NCBI GenBank assembly: GCA_001953115.1
Contig: LSSL01000070.1
Span: 40,867 to 104,866, forward strand
Reading direction: 5' to 3'
Source: Smittium mucronatum
Lineage: Eukaryota; Kickxellomycota; Harpellomycetes; Harpellales; Legeriomycetaceae
DNA: 64,000 bases
In this document: positions 48,301 to 59,538 of the stretch, piece by piece
Layout of the letters: every line of letters starts with the position of its first letter
Position numbering within the stretch: position 1 is the first letter of the stretch
The notes under the pieces: generated by a model
What the model saw: the letters and a program-made list of their open reading frames with translations, nothing else
What the model was told of the DNA's origin: nothing
The model's database searches: none
Translations under genes and position numbers: made by a program

Positions 48301-51300
48301 AAAATAAAGCTATCTGATTGCAAAAATTGATAAATTTTCAGTTTATTTTTCTTATTTTACGAATGCATTCAAATAAAATATTGAATTTGAAATTCAAAAA
48401 TAAAGTATAATCAATTAAAACTTTAATTATTCATAGGATACAAATATTCAAATATTATACTCGTTTATTTATAATGACTCTTTAATTTTATTGAATAGTT
48501 TTTTTTTTTTAAATTTCATAATATTAAAAAATAAACGAAAAGGGGATAAAAGTAATATATATACAATGAAAGCATATCATACCAATAAATACTAAGATAT
48601 TCCTCTTGTAAATTAGAATAGCTTTTTATAAAAAAATTCTCAAAAAGAACTTTTTCACTTTTTTAGTCGTTAAAATTTTAATTAAAATAATTGCCTGTTA
48701 ACTCGGCTGATTCCTATTTTTATAAATATTTAGAATAATTTATTCAAAATATTAACAACTCTACAAAGAAAAATTATACAAATAAATATAATTACTCAAG
48801 ATATTATAAAATTATTCTTAATTTTTAATTTGATAAAAAAAAAAAAATAATAATCAAAAAGGCATTAATTTAGTTAATAACTCAATCTCTCTAAAAAATT
48901 GAAAAATTTAATTAAACAAATATAAAATACGAATAGTAAATTTATCAAAATTCTTAAATTTTTCTGTATTTTAAACAAATAAATTATGATTTTAAATTAT
49001 AAAAATTCGATATTATTCACCAAATCCACCACTTTAAGTTTTTTCTTGGAAATATACTTTGAAAATTATATAAAAATGCTATTTATGTTTAAAAACATCG
49101 TTTAAAATTCGTAATTTTTTTTATATAAGTGTCAAAAATCAATAGAAAGAAAAAAAATATAATAAGTCTTAGTTATTTATTTCTGCCAAAAAATAATAAT
49201 ATGGTTAAAAAAATTAAAATTATTTTTAAATACACATAATTTGAAATTTTTTGATGAAAATGATCATTTTTACATTAAAATAAAATTTATAAAATTTATT
49301 TTTATTTTATCGATTAATATTGAACACTCAATTTTTGCATGAAGTTATGTTATAAAACTTTATAAAACTTAAAATGTGATTTTTCAGCATCATAATCAAT
49401 TCAGCTGCTTTATTAATATATTAATAGATAAAAATTTGTTAATATTAAGTTTCTAAATATCAATAAATATTTTCTTAGATTTATAGAATTTTAAAATGAT
49501 CCAGACACTTATTTTCGAAAGTATCCTAAGGTATCTTAATTTGATTAACTAAAATATGATATTTATTTTTTTTTTTGTTTTTAAAGTAAATTAGTATATA
49601 TAAATATACATGTTACTTTGTGATTTGTTTTGAAATGTATAAATGAGTTATTAGTTTAGGATTGGACCTAAAAGTATACTCAAAAAGTTTCAAAATCTCT
49701 TTTACTGTCCATCCATAACAAAATACATTATCAAAACGCCAATTTTTTTTTAAATTTATCTAAATTTAATAAATAAAACATAATTTTTAGTTTCAATCTA
49801 ATATAGCGAATAATAATTCAATTTTTTAAAAATCAAACCCCTAAAAATAAGCTTACATTTATCCAAAATTTTGAACTATCTAATAGAAAAAGCCGTTGTA
49901 TTTTTTTAGGTGAGAGTACAATACAGATTCTAATTAATTTAAATAAAAAATTCATTTTTAATTTTTTTATCTGAAATTATACTTTAATAAAAATGCATTA
50001 ATATTTTTACATTTCATTTCTTTATAATTAAATTTTCTATAAATTTTGTGCTCAACTTGAATGATGGAGAGGCATTAAATATATTTTATATACAAGGTGA
50101 AATTTTTAACCAGTTTCCATTTAATATCCATTAAAAGGTTTAAAATAGGTTTTATTTGTATTAAAATATAAGTAATCACCAATGGAATATAATTTATTAT
50201 AATTTTGGATTTAATTTTATATATATTATTTTTAAATTTAAAAGTTACATTTTCAACTAAAATCAGCTTATTGGTTTAATGAGCTTTAAATTAAATTTAA
50301 ACCAATTTTCGAAATAAAAAAATAACATATTTTTGAAAGAATATTCCCCAATACTTAAAATATTTTTTTCATATAAGAGCACAAAATTTATCATAATGAG
50401 TAAATATTACCATGTGCAAATAGAAAAATTTCAAATATTTTTCACTTTAACCATCTAAAGTTTATAAATATTAAACAAAAAAGTATGAGGATATAAATAT
50501 AGTTTTACTGCTATCTGGGGTAAAATTTAAAAAGATACATATTCTTTCAACAATTCAAAAATCACACAATTTTTTAAACATTTTAACACATTTAAAATTT
50601 GAATTTTGTTAAAAAAATTGTAAGAATATATTGAAAATAATTGCTAAAATTCATTTAATTTTTTTAGAAATAAAAAAAATGATTTAGAATATATACTCAA
50701 AGTAATCTAAAATATTATTTAATGTATTAAATTTAATTTTTCTCCTCTTTTTATTTCCTAGTTTCAATGCTAACTTGAAAAATAAACGTTGTTTTTTGAT
50801 ACATAAAAAAAAAATTTTTTTTCGTTGAAAAAATAGCCAAATTTATTTTATTGATAATTTCAATACAAAACCAGTTAATTATATTTTGAAAAAAATCTAT
50901 GTAAATCTTCTATTATTTTTTTTTTTCGAATTTAGATTTTAAGATAATTTTAGAAATATTATGCAAGATTTTTTTCCAGGTTTTGTTATATTTGGAAATA
51001 TAGCGTAGGATATACATATTTTTTTAGAAAATAAAAAAATCTTGGTCGATATGAAAAAAATAAAATATTATAATCAAATAGAATAAAACCAAAAAATAAT
51101 TTTTTGGAAATGGTTATTTTGGAAAGAAGTGGAATAAAAAAATCGATTAGGGTGAGGTAGATTTTATGAATTGAGTTTTAAATTAGGATATTTATATGAT
51201 TTAATAAGTAATAATAGAGCTCAAAAAATAGTAACACTTTAGAATTTGAATTTGAATATAAAATTCAGGATATTATTTATGATTTTTTATTTGGCAGGAG

Positions 51301-52392
51301 AGTATAATTTAGGATATTTGATGCAATTTATATATATGTATATATAAATTGATATTAAAAAATCTCTTGAATTAGTAATGAGATACATTTTATGTGAAAA
51401 AATGGAAATTGAATTTTTTGGTATTGTTTAGTTTAAAAACATCCTTATTCTTTTATATATAAAAAAGAAAATGTAAATTGAATGATTAGATTTTATCTAT
51501 GAGCATAATAAAAAATGTTAATTAAATATCTATAGTTATATTTAGTTTTATATTCTAAAAAAAAGAATAAAATCAAACAAATATTTATTTATCAATGAGA
51601 AGATAGTATGCAGAAGGAGTTGTTTTGCAAAAATTAAATGAAAAAAGTAGCATAGGTTTAAAGATGTGACCATTATGAAAAACTTTCATATTTTATATTT
51701 TAAGTATAGCATGTGTTCAGGTACTAGTTTGAAGGCTTTTCCAGTTTCGAAAGTTTAATTTTGCAAGTTCCGAGCAAATCAAATTAATTTTAACTATTAG
51801 GTACGTGATTTTTTTTTCTTTTTGGATTTGTAATGGTAATAAATTTAAATATATTTTCCCAAAGCATTTAGATTATATCTACATGAATCAAAGGAAAGTT
51901 TAGAATTTCAGAAATTTTATCATTTAAAAATTATTCTCAGCAAAATAAAGTATGATATAAAACTTTAATTTTGGAACAAAATCCACTAATTTTGACCTAA
52001 ATAAGCATTTTCTCATAATTAAATATAAATGTGAGGTTATAAAAACTGTAAGAGAACTCTAACATATATCAGACTTGACTCTATGAAATAAAATTTGGTA
52101 TACGGGATGAATGTTTTTTTGAACACCAATAGAATAAATATACAATCCAAATAATCCAAATTAGTTTAGAAAATATGCTTTTTTTTTTTTTCGAAAATTT
52201 GGATTTAAAAAAAATTAAAGTGAAGATTTCTCTAATAAAAATCTTTCTTTGGCAAGAGTAAATTCTTAAAGATCGTAATTAGTTCTTGGGTTTTAGTTCT
52301 AGAATATGGAGGATTTTCTAAAAAAAGAAAAGTAAAGCTGTAGTTGTTGGCGGAATTTATTATTTGAATTCCAAATATCAAGTGAAAGGGTA
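45323..52392. other. Right part of the AT-rich gene desert
   Basis: No gene or family signature on either strand. Simple repeats include TATATG(TG)n at about 45420-45435. Composition begins to recover from about 51.6 kb. Confidence 0.55.
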
Positions 52393-53038
52393 ATGAGTTG
52401 GAGCGGATTTATTGCAGCTGGAACCAAATCTGTGGATCCTTCTACGTTTGCAGAAAACCAAAATGACAGCTTATTGGCACATATTTACTGTTTGTTCGAA
52501 AGTAGCCAGTAATGTTAATGTAATAATTCTATAGGGCAATATCGAGCAGCGCCCATACTATTTGCTAGACAATGGCAGACTTGTCAGCACTAGAGAGTTT
52601 TTATTATAAAATTTTAATTCTATTGGATACATAGGCTACTAATATTAGAAATGAAATATGATTGGCATTTAATAGATGGGGCTGAGCCTAGTATAATGCT
52701 TGAGAGAATCAACGCAATTGAGCAGTGCTGGGAGGGTTTTGGTGAGGCAATTGTCCAGAGGCATTTGCGGTCCACAGACGAAGCAAAGCGGCAATTACCT
52801 AGTTGTTTATATCCAATATAATCGCCGATAAGAGAGAATTGATGAGCTAGAGCTGAGTGGAGCATCCGGAATGCCATCGAATAAAAGTCGGGTGTTCTTC
52901 GAGACAGCGAATATGGGGGTTTTAGTTCTGAGGAATTGGCGTAGTCTGTATTGTATGGATATTTGAGTGACTGGATAGGGAAATGAGGCTTCAGTTTAGT
53001 TTTAGATGATATTACTTTCGCTATCAAATCTATTTAAT
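52393..53038 (+). pseudogene. Probable degenerate gene of unknown family
   Basis: G+C rises sharply at 52.39 kb and the plus strand gives several peptide-like pieces in changing frames. 52393-52512 encodes 39 residues (MSWSGFIAAGTKSVDPSTFA, SLLAHIYCLFESSQ). Around 52540-52610 it reads YYLLDNGRLVSTREF in one frame and RQYRAAPILFARQWQTCQ in another. 52659-52820 reads YDWHLIDGAEPSIMLERINA then EQCWEGFGEAIVQRHL. About 52850-53035 reads AEWSIRNAIE-stop-KSGVLRDSEYGGFSSEELA-stop-SVLYGYLSDWIGK-stop-GFSLVLDDITFAIKSI. Splicing does not remove all stops. A 135-codon frame on the opposite strand (52620-53027) looks like an antisense shadow, being rich in Ser, Cys and Leu. A heavily interrupted gene or pseudogene is the best reading; I do not recognise the family. 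Confidence 0.4.
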
Positions 53039-53163
53039 TACGTAATTTTATTCTGAAATCTGAGGGTTGGTTTTAGTTAGCAGGGTCGCTATTTGCAACC
53101 GAACATAATCTTATTTCTCCCAAAAACGTTATTAGACCAGAAAGGTTACAGTTCCGCTTCGGC

Positions 53164-53235
53164 CATCCCTCTCACGTTTCATTATCCTCACCCTTCCCTT
53201 CCACCTCCTCCCACTCCTTCTCCTCTCATTTTCAC
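53164..53235 (+). promoter_or_regulatory. Pyrimidine-rich promoter or leader tract of the apyrase gene
   Basis: About 70 bases are almost pure C/T on the plus strand (CCTCACCCTTCCCTTCCACC and continuing), ending 25 bases before the start codon at 53260. Such CT tracts commonly mark promoters or leaders of fungal genes. No TATA box is seen. Confidence 0.45.
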
Positions 53236-53259
53236 GATCCGAACTGCATATACTCAGAA

Positions 53260-55626
53260 ATGAAACCTATACCCTTGTTTTATTACTCCGAAAGGTCCCC
53301 AAGAAAAAAACTGTTATTAAAGGGTAAGCTCCATATTCAATTCGCTCATTTCTCACACATTTTACCAATTTTATCTGCGTTTTTAATCTTCCATGTCTTC
53401 GCTTCTCCTCTCCTCCTCTGTATTTAGCAAAAATATTTATAAAAAAGAATTATCCTTACTTGATTCTTACCCTGGTTTTACTTTGGACGATTTTTCACTT
53501 CTCTTTCCAATCTTTTTCTCAAAAAAAGGGCTTACCTCAAAACATCCAAGACGACTTTCAATCTCAAAAAACTATTTTCGATTCTTCTGGTAAAGCTTCA
53601 GATAACAGAGCTTATGGAATCATTATAGATTCAGGAAGTTCGCAATCAAGATTGATGCTCTATTCCTGGGAGAAAATTAATCTTATATCTCAAAAGGATA
53701 CGAAAATTACTAACCTCAATACTTTCCCCGAAATCACTTTTGGAATTCATTCAAACCATAAGAATAATTCCTTCAGAATTTCTCCCGGTAAAATTTACCT
53801 AAATTGTTATATCTCATTTTATTTTATTTTATTTTATTTTTATTACCTAGGCATAAGCGAGTTTGGTTCAAAAATAAGTAAAGTAGGTGTTCAGCATTTA
53901 AAACCTATGATCGATTTCGCTACAAATGCAATCCCCGCCAACAAACACAAATCAACCCCTGTCTATTTAATGGCCACTGCTGGTGTCAGATTACTCGATC
54001 CTCAAACAAGAGATGCTCTTCTCAAAGAATCTTGCTCATACTTTAAGAAAAATACCAACTTTTTCATTGGAGACTGTGATCACCATTTTAAAACTATTTC
54101 TGGCGAAGAAGAAGGAGCTTTCGGCTGGTTATCCGTAAATTATCTAAAATCTAGATTCCTTCCTTTCCTACAATCTTTCACTAATAATGATAACCCCAAT
54201 AAAGATACTTCCAATGTTTCATCTCCTGGTAAATATCAAAAATCCCACAATACAATCGGATTTCTCGATATGGGCGGAGCTTCAACCCAAATAGCCTTCC
54301 AACTAAACAATGATATCCCTGTCAACAATAGCAGTGAAATCACTACTATCTCCCTCAGAAAGATGGATGGTAGTGATGTAAGCTTGAATTTGTTTGTAAC
54401 CACCTTTTTGGGATTCGGAACTAACCAAGCAAGATCAAGACACGAGTCTCATTTAACTAAAACCACTCTTGAAAGTGAAAATCCCAGTTCTGTGTCCATT
54501 ATAGAGGATCCCTGTCTGGCCCCCGGCCAACTTTTCCCTACCAGCCACAACTCTACTTTGTTAAAAGGAACTGGAGATTTCGACTTGTGTATAAACAAAA
54601 CTAGATTGCTACTTAGTGAGATTGATTCTCCTTGCACAAATCCTCCTTGTTTGATCAAGCCTAACAACTTGCATGGGACAGATATTTCTAATATGGATTT
54701 TATCGGTGTTAGCGAGTATTGGTTTGTTTCTGATGATATTTTCGGATTGGGAGGTGCTTGGGATATGGACAAGTTTGTAGAAAGAGCTAGGGAGTTTTGT
54801 AAGACTGAGTTCAATACCTCTCTCAAAGATCATTCCCATCGTCCAAACACCAATCCAGATAGAATACGGATGCAATGTTTTAAAGCTTCATGGCTGTTTT
54901 CTATTCTCACTGATGGTTTCTCATTGTTCCCAGGTACTTTTATTAACCATTAAATGTCTGCATCTAATTTATTCTCACTCCTTGAAATTTCAATTCCTTT
55001 ATTCTATAATGAACTCTTTATCTTTTTTTCTATTTATAGAGCACTCTTCTTTAAGCCAGCAGAATTTGGATAAAAACCCTAAACAATCTACCAAAGATTC
55101 TAAAAAAAATTCATCCTTTGAATCGGCAAAAAGCATTGAATCCAAAGAAGCATCCTGGACTTTAGGCGCTATGCTTTTAAATCTAATGGAAACTATTCCC
55201 CCATCCGATCCTGTGGATTATGTGCCACCTGGAATCTACAAAAATTTCAACTCTCTCGAACTAAATGATTCTCTCAAACATAAAAATTTGGATGATCAGC
55301 CTCATGTTCTCGGTGAATATGAAGTTTCTGATTATTTAAATTTGATAAAGCTCATTTTGATAGTGATGTGCACACTCTCCATCCTCTCACTTATTTTCCT
55401 AGTGTATTCTGGCAAACATCTCTTGTTGGTTTTTTACTTGAAAAAAGTTGGGGGATTCATATTTAGAAGCAAAATAGTTTCCTTTTTCAACCCGTTATCA
55501 AAAACCAACCGATCTCAATACTCTTTTTCATTGGGAAGGCATTCACTTGGATCTTCTTCCACTTTCCCTCCTGCTCCAAGATTTTCTAGCTCTCCTTATG
55601 ATGTTGAGATTGGCGATTGGGATTAA
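53260..55626 (+). CDS. YND1: GDA1/CD39 family apyrase (Ynd1/ENTPD4-like), four exons
   Basis: Golgi or secretory-pathway nucleoside di/triphosphatase that converts the GDP/UDP left by glycosyltransferases to monophosphates. Exons 53260-53323, 53428-53787, 53851-54933 and 55040-55626 give 697 residues. The start comes from a short first exon (MKPIPLFYYSERSPRKKLLL) joined by GTAAGC...TTTAG to a TM anchor (residues 33-48); no ATG precedes that frame otherwise. Apyrase conserved regions: ACR1 DSGSSQSR (89-96), ACR2 ATAGVR (183-188), ACR3 GEEEGAFGWLSVNYL (226-240, catalytic Glu), ACR4 LDMGGASTQ (280-288), ACR5 SEYWFVSDDIFGLGG (429-443). A second TM lies at about 602-625, followed by a 70-residue Ser-rich tail. 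TMs at both ends favour Ynd1/ENTPD4 over Gda1. Oddities: Gln replaces the usual Gly in ACR1, and intron 2 (63 bases) has no stop. Confidence 0.9.
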
Positions 55627-55876
55627 TAGGTTGATGCAGGTTAGTTTTTTCAACTTGGACCGTTTTAGAAGTTCAGCCTCAAGTCCCATCACTCTTTTTA
55701 TAGATAAGATGCATTGAGTTTGGATATGGGTCACTATATTTCACGGTAATATCAATGAATTCACCCCTATGACCATCGTCTAAGAGTGCAGAGTTCTAAT
55801 GTTTTATCCATTATAATAATCATTTTACTATTATTTTTTTACCTTCATTTTTAGTCTTGGGAAATTACATATTCAA

Positions 55877-55882
55877 AATAAA
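55877..55882 (+). promoter_or_regulatory. AATAAA polyadenylation signal of the apyrase gene
   Basis: Canonical AATAAA about 250 bases after the stop codon, the first good signal on the plus strand downstream of the gene. Confidence 0.4.
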
Positions 55883-56277
55883 GAAGTTATTTTTGTAAAT
55901 TCAGGTATTTTTATTGAACAACCTGTAATAGTTAGGGAAGAGGGAGTGAAGTTAAGTTCTCTCTAACCAGATTAAATTAAATTATTTTGAGTTGAGTTGA
56001 TTTGTATTTTTATTTTTTATTTGTAAAGCGATAATAAAATATTTTTTATATTATATTTAAGAGTGAAAGGGGAGCAGGGGGTGTGGGTTTAAAGGGATAG
56101 ACTGGGGCTTGCAGAGGTTGATTCGTAGTCAGGCTACAGCGGTAGTAAAAATAATAAAACTGATTTTTCTTTACCTTTTGATTTGGTCAAGATACGAATT
56201 GGAAGAAATAAGGCCTTTTTTTTGAAAAAATGGGCAGAATGGAGAATAAGGGGGTGGGGGAGAATGTGACAAAGAGG
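55883..56277. other. Convergent intergenic region between apyrase and MFS genes
   Basis: Holds the 3' ends of the two convergent transcripts. TTTATT words (AATAAA on the minus strand) at about 56006-56021 could serve the transporter. Nothing else seen. Confidence 0.4.
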
Positions 56278-57999
56278 TTAATAGTATGGAGGGGATACGC
56301 TTCTTTCCGAATCTGAAATAGTAGGTGTGGTGGAGATGATGGTAGAAGTGTTAGAGGCGGAGGTGGCGGTGGTAGGCAGAGTGTCTTTAACTTCGGGTAG
56401 TTTATAATGGCCAATTCCAAGACTTGCGACCAGTCCCAGAAGAGAAGAAACGATAGGAGCGATGAAAGCTGACCGGAGGGACGGCAAGTAGCAGGTAGTT
56501 GCCAATTGTTGGGAAAACATGAGAGGGGGCAGAGTGGATGCAGTTCCGGCGAAAGAGACGAGCTGGGGATCGGAAACGAGCAAGTTTTTGAGATGGGATG
56601 AGAGAGTGTTGTTGAATATAGAGGAAAACACGAGCGGGCCGAGGATTCCACCAACAATGCGGAAGAAGCGGACCATGGTTGTTGACAAGTGGATTGATGT
56701 CTGAGGCGATGCAGCACGGATGGCAATGACTGAGGGTTGCGCGCAGATACCGATACACGCACCAACGATAAAGATGATGACGATGTATCCTCCAACATCA
56801 GCGATCTTGGAGCCAATGTAGAATGCGTATGATGCGAGAGATAGAGCGACGAAACCAGCCCAGACGAATGGGCGATAAGCACCGATTTTTGCTACAAGCT
56901 GGCCAGATACAACAGAGAACAGCAATATTCCCAGCATAAGTGGAAGTAGAAACAGGCCTGAGATGAAATAGTTGTATCCTAACACCAGTCTGAAATATAT
57001 TGGGATAAAGTAGATGTAGCAAAACATCGAGAATCCCAAAAATAATTGAGAGATAAGGTTGAATGAAATGCTTTTGATTTTGAATATTTTGGTTGGGATA
57101 AGGGGCTCCCGAGGGACTAGTAGCTCGTATATAATGAAGGCTACCATTAAAAGTATGGACGAAACTAATGACCCAATTGTTTCAGATGAACTCCACCTAT
57201 AGTCAGTCTCGGCCCAGGATACGGCTAGAGAAAATATCAGTATAGATGCTGTAAATAGAAAAGATCCCAACAGATCTATTCTTGCTAAATTTACAAAAAG
57301 ATTTTTATTCGGGGCATCTTTTTTAGCCAAGGCAAGTACAATAGTAAACGAAATAGCCGATAGGGGGATATTATAATAGTAGCACCATCTCCATTCTGAT
57401 GACTGAGAGATAGATGATCCTATTAGAGGACCCAGCAGACTGGAGATAGCCAAAACAACGCCCATGAAGGAAACGTACTTGGATACTTGTTGCTTTGGTG
57501 CACATGCGGAGATGGCGATAAATGCGGTGGCTATTATTCCAGACCCGCCTACCCCAGCAATTCCCCTACCAACAAGGAATACAGGAAATGTTTTTGAGGC
57601 TCCGCTAATAAGGGACCCGAACAAGAAAATTAGTATACATGATAGTAAAGTCTTCTTGGGACCGAAAAAAAAGGCGATTTTTCCAAAAAGAGGATGCAGA
57701 GATATGGAAAATAGCAAGTAAACTATAGGAATCCATGATATTCTATTTAGAACATTGAATTTAGCTGCTATTGCCGGAGTGGCAGATGAAGTGATTGTGT
57801 TTTCGGCACCAACTATGAATAGAGATATGCTCAACCCAAATACGAGGATTATCAGTCTAGCAAAAGTCATCTCAGGAATCGCAGGAATTGCAGAAATCGT
57901 CCGCCTATTCTCCTCCAAGCCAAAGATCCTTTTGTATTGATTGGGGTTGGCATCTGATATTTCTATTGTGATTTTGGATGCAGTGTCTTTTTCGTTCAT
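56278..57999 (-). CDS. MFS transporter, DHA2 (14-TM drug:H+ antiporter-2) type
   Basis: A single uninterrupted frame of 573 residues. The N-terminal 45 residues are cytoplasmic and hydrophilic; TM1 follows (RLIILVFGLSISLFIVGAEN). Family marks: motif A region LFGKIAFFFGPKKTL (104-118), motif B around GRGIAGVGGSG (144-154, Arg145), and motif C GPLIGSSIS (188-196) followed by EWRWCYYYNIP (200-210), which is the DHA2 signature. The chain has about 14 hydrophobic segments and a Ser/Thr-rich cytoplasmic tail (from about 537). Relatives export toxins, drugs, polyamines, siderophores or amino acids by proton antiport; the substrate cannot be told here. Motif A normally has Asp at the fifth position (GKLAD); here it is Phe110, so gating may differ. 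Shorter frames on both strands inside this gene are shadows. It is transcribed towards the apyrase gene. Confidence 0.9.
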   Translation of the reverse strand: MNEKDTASKITIEISDANPNQYKRIFGLEENRRTISAIPAIPEMTFARLIILVFGLSISLFIVGAENTITSSATPAIAAKFNVLNRISWIPIVYLLFSISLHPLFGKIAFFFGPKKTLLSCILIFLFGSLISGASKTFPVFLVGRGIAGVGGSGIIATAFIAISACAPKQQVSKYVSFMGVVLAISSLLGPLIGSSISQSSEWRWCYYYNIPLSAISFTIVLALAKKDAPNKNLFVNLARIDLLGSFLFTASILIFSLAVSWAETDYRWSSSETIGSLVSSILLMVAFIIYELLVPREPLIPTKIFKIKSISFNLISQLFLGFSMFCYIYFIPIYFRLVLGYNYFISGLFLLPLMLGILLFSVVSGQLVAKIGAYRPFVWAGFVALSLASYAFYIGSKIADVGGYIVIIFIVGACIGICAQPSVIAIRAASPQTSIHLSTTMVRFFRIVGGILGPLVFSSIFNNTLSSHLKNLLVSDPQLVSFAGTASTLPPLMFSQQLATTCYLPSLRSAFIAPIVSSLLGLVASLGIGHYKLPEVKDTLPTTATSASNTSTIISTTPTISDSERSVSPPYY

Positions 58000-59538
58000 A
58001 GTGAATGAGTATGTAAATGTTTGATATATATTGTTTTGATTATGATTGATAGTTTTTCAAGATTTGATGATGAAAGTGTTAAAAATGATTGTTAATAAAA
58101 ACACAAAAGTTTATTAATAATAAATGAATCTAATATGTATCGATGTATTACAGGAAAGATACTATATATATTCGACGCATATGCTATACTATTTTCACTG
58201 CCCACTAAACAAAATGCTCCCTCATTAGTTAAATCGTATATTATATCAATGTTTGCTTTTTTTTTTTTTACAGATAATAAGTTTGTTTGCGAAACCCCAA
58301 ATTTTTACAAACATTTAGGATTTTACCCAAAGAAGTTTTGTGTACATTGTTTGTATATCTTTGGAAATAGTGAAATGTCAAATCTAAGTGTGAAAAGCAT
58401 CTGTGCCCAAACTTTTAGAAATATTTTTGACTAAAAATAATTATACGATCCTACAAATTCATTTCCAAATTGTCATTTTGCTTTTTTTATAAAAAAACAT
58501 CCAACTAAAAAGACTGAAAAACTAAGAAATCCGAATCATAAAAATGATTTAATAAATATATAATTGCATGAAATGAAATAAAAACAAAGCAGTTTAACAA
58601 ATATTAGAAATTTTATACGAAAACTTTGAGGATAATATATTTAATGGAGTTTTTTTTCAGCATTTCTATTATCACGGAAATTTATTAGCAGATGGGGTTT
58701 TTTTTCAGCTGATATTTTCAGGAACAAAAATAGGAGATCATTTTAATAACTAAATGAAAAAATTTAGGGATTTAAAAGTAAAGCGAATTGGTTTTTGCAT
58801 GATTGGTGGATTTTAGTGCTCATTATACCCATGTTTTTTTGGAATTTTAAACGCACATGTGATTCTCTTTTATGGTTAATAATTTATTTGCCGCTTTTAA
58901 TTACATATTCCGCTGTAGCCAAAGCTATTCCTTGAAAGATTTTTTTTTAAAATTATGGATTTTATCAGAATAACTGGAGCGAAAAGTTTATGTGTGATAT
59001 TTAAATTTTTCTTGATTCAAGTAAATACTTTTTTTTTACTTGCAGAACCGATTAGTAATAGAAATAAATTAAGGGAAATATAAAGTTTGCAAAGATGAAC
59101 TTTTAATTAAGTGATGGATTCGCACACTTGAATTGGCGATAATCAAGCAAAAAATATTGTATAAATTCAGATACCTTGGAAAGAAAAGAATAATATTTCG
59201 AAATCGATTTTTTTCCTACTCAAGCCAATTTCCACGAGGTATGAAGCTGCTAGAGTGGCAGAGGAGAGTTGGGGTATGTAATTTTTTATTGGCTATAAAA
59301 TATATTTCTATTAAAAACCTGCTAAAATGATCTTCTTTCTTCTCTAAATTAATTTGGATAAATTTAATGCATTCATTTCCAATTTTCAATATTGCTATGG
59401 AAAATTATATTTTCTAAACTTTAATTTTTTAAAAAAAAATAAAATCGGATGGAACTAAAAAGAAAAAGCAGAAATTTTGTATATTTACATTGTTTTTTAT
59501 CTACAGATATTTCACAAAAGATTTAAAAAACTAACAAA
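58000..59538. other. Intergenic: MFS promoter side and 3' side of the disordered-protein gene
   Basis: AT-rich. A 99-codon plus-strand frame at 58135-58434 is Phe/Ile/Lys-rich with no signature and is not called, although its Cys content (residues about 70-76, CVHCLY) is mildly unusual. Two TTTTTTTTCAG acceptor-like words lie at about 58650 and 58700. No RNA gene seen. Confidence 0.4.

Noticed and set aside
13000..52300. CRISPR array or tandem satellite in the desert
   Set aside because: No regular repeat-spacer pattern and no tandem unit of fixed length; only dispersed inverted repeats and short microsatellites are visible.
52620..53027. 135-residue minus-strand frame
   Set aside because: Ser/Cys/Leu/Tyr-rich with no structure, and the plus strand gives more protein-like pieces; judged to be an antisense shadow.
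58135..58434. 99-residue plus-strand frame between MFS and disordered-protein genes
   Set aside because: No signature, no codon bias like the neighbouring genes, and low-complexity Phe run; could be chance.
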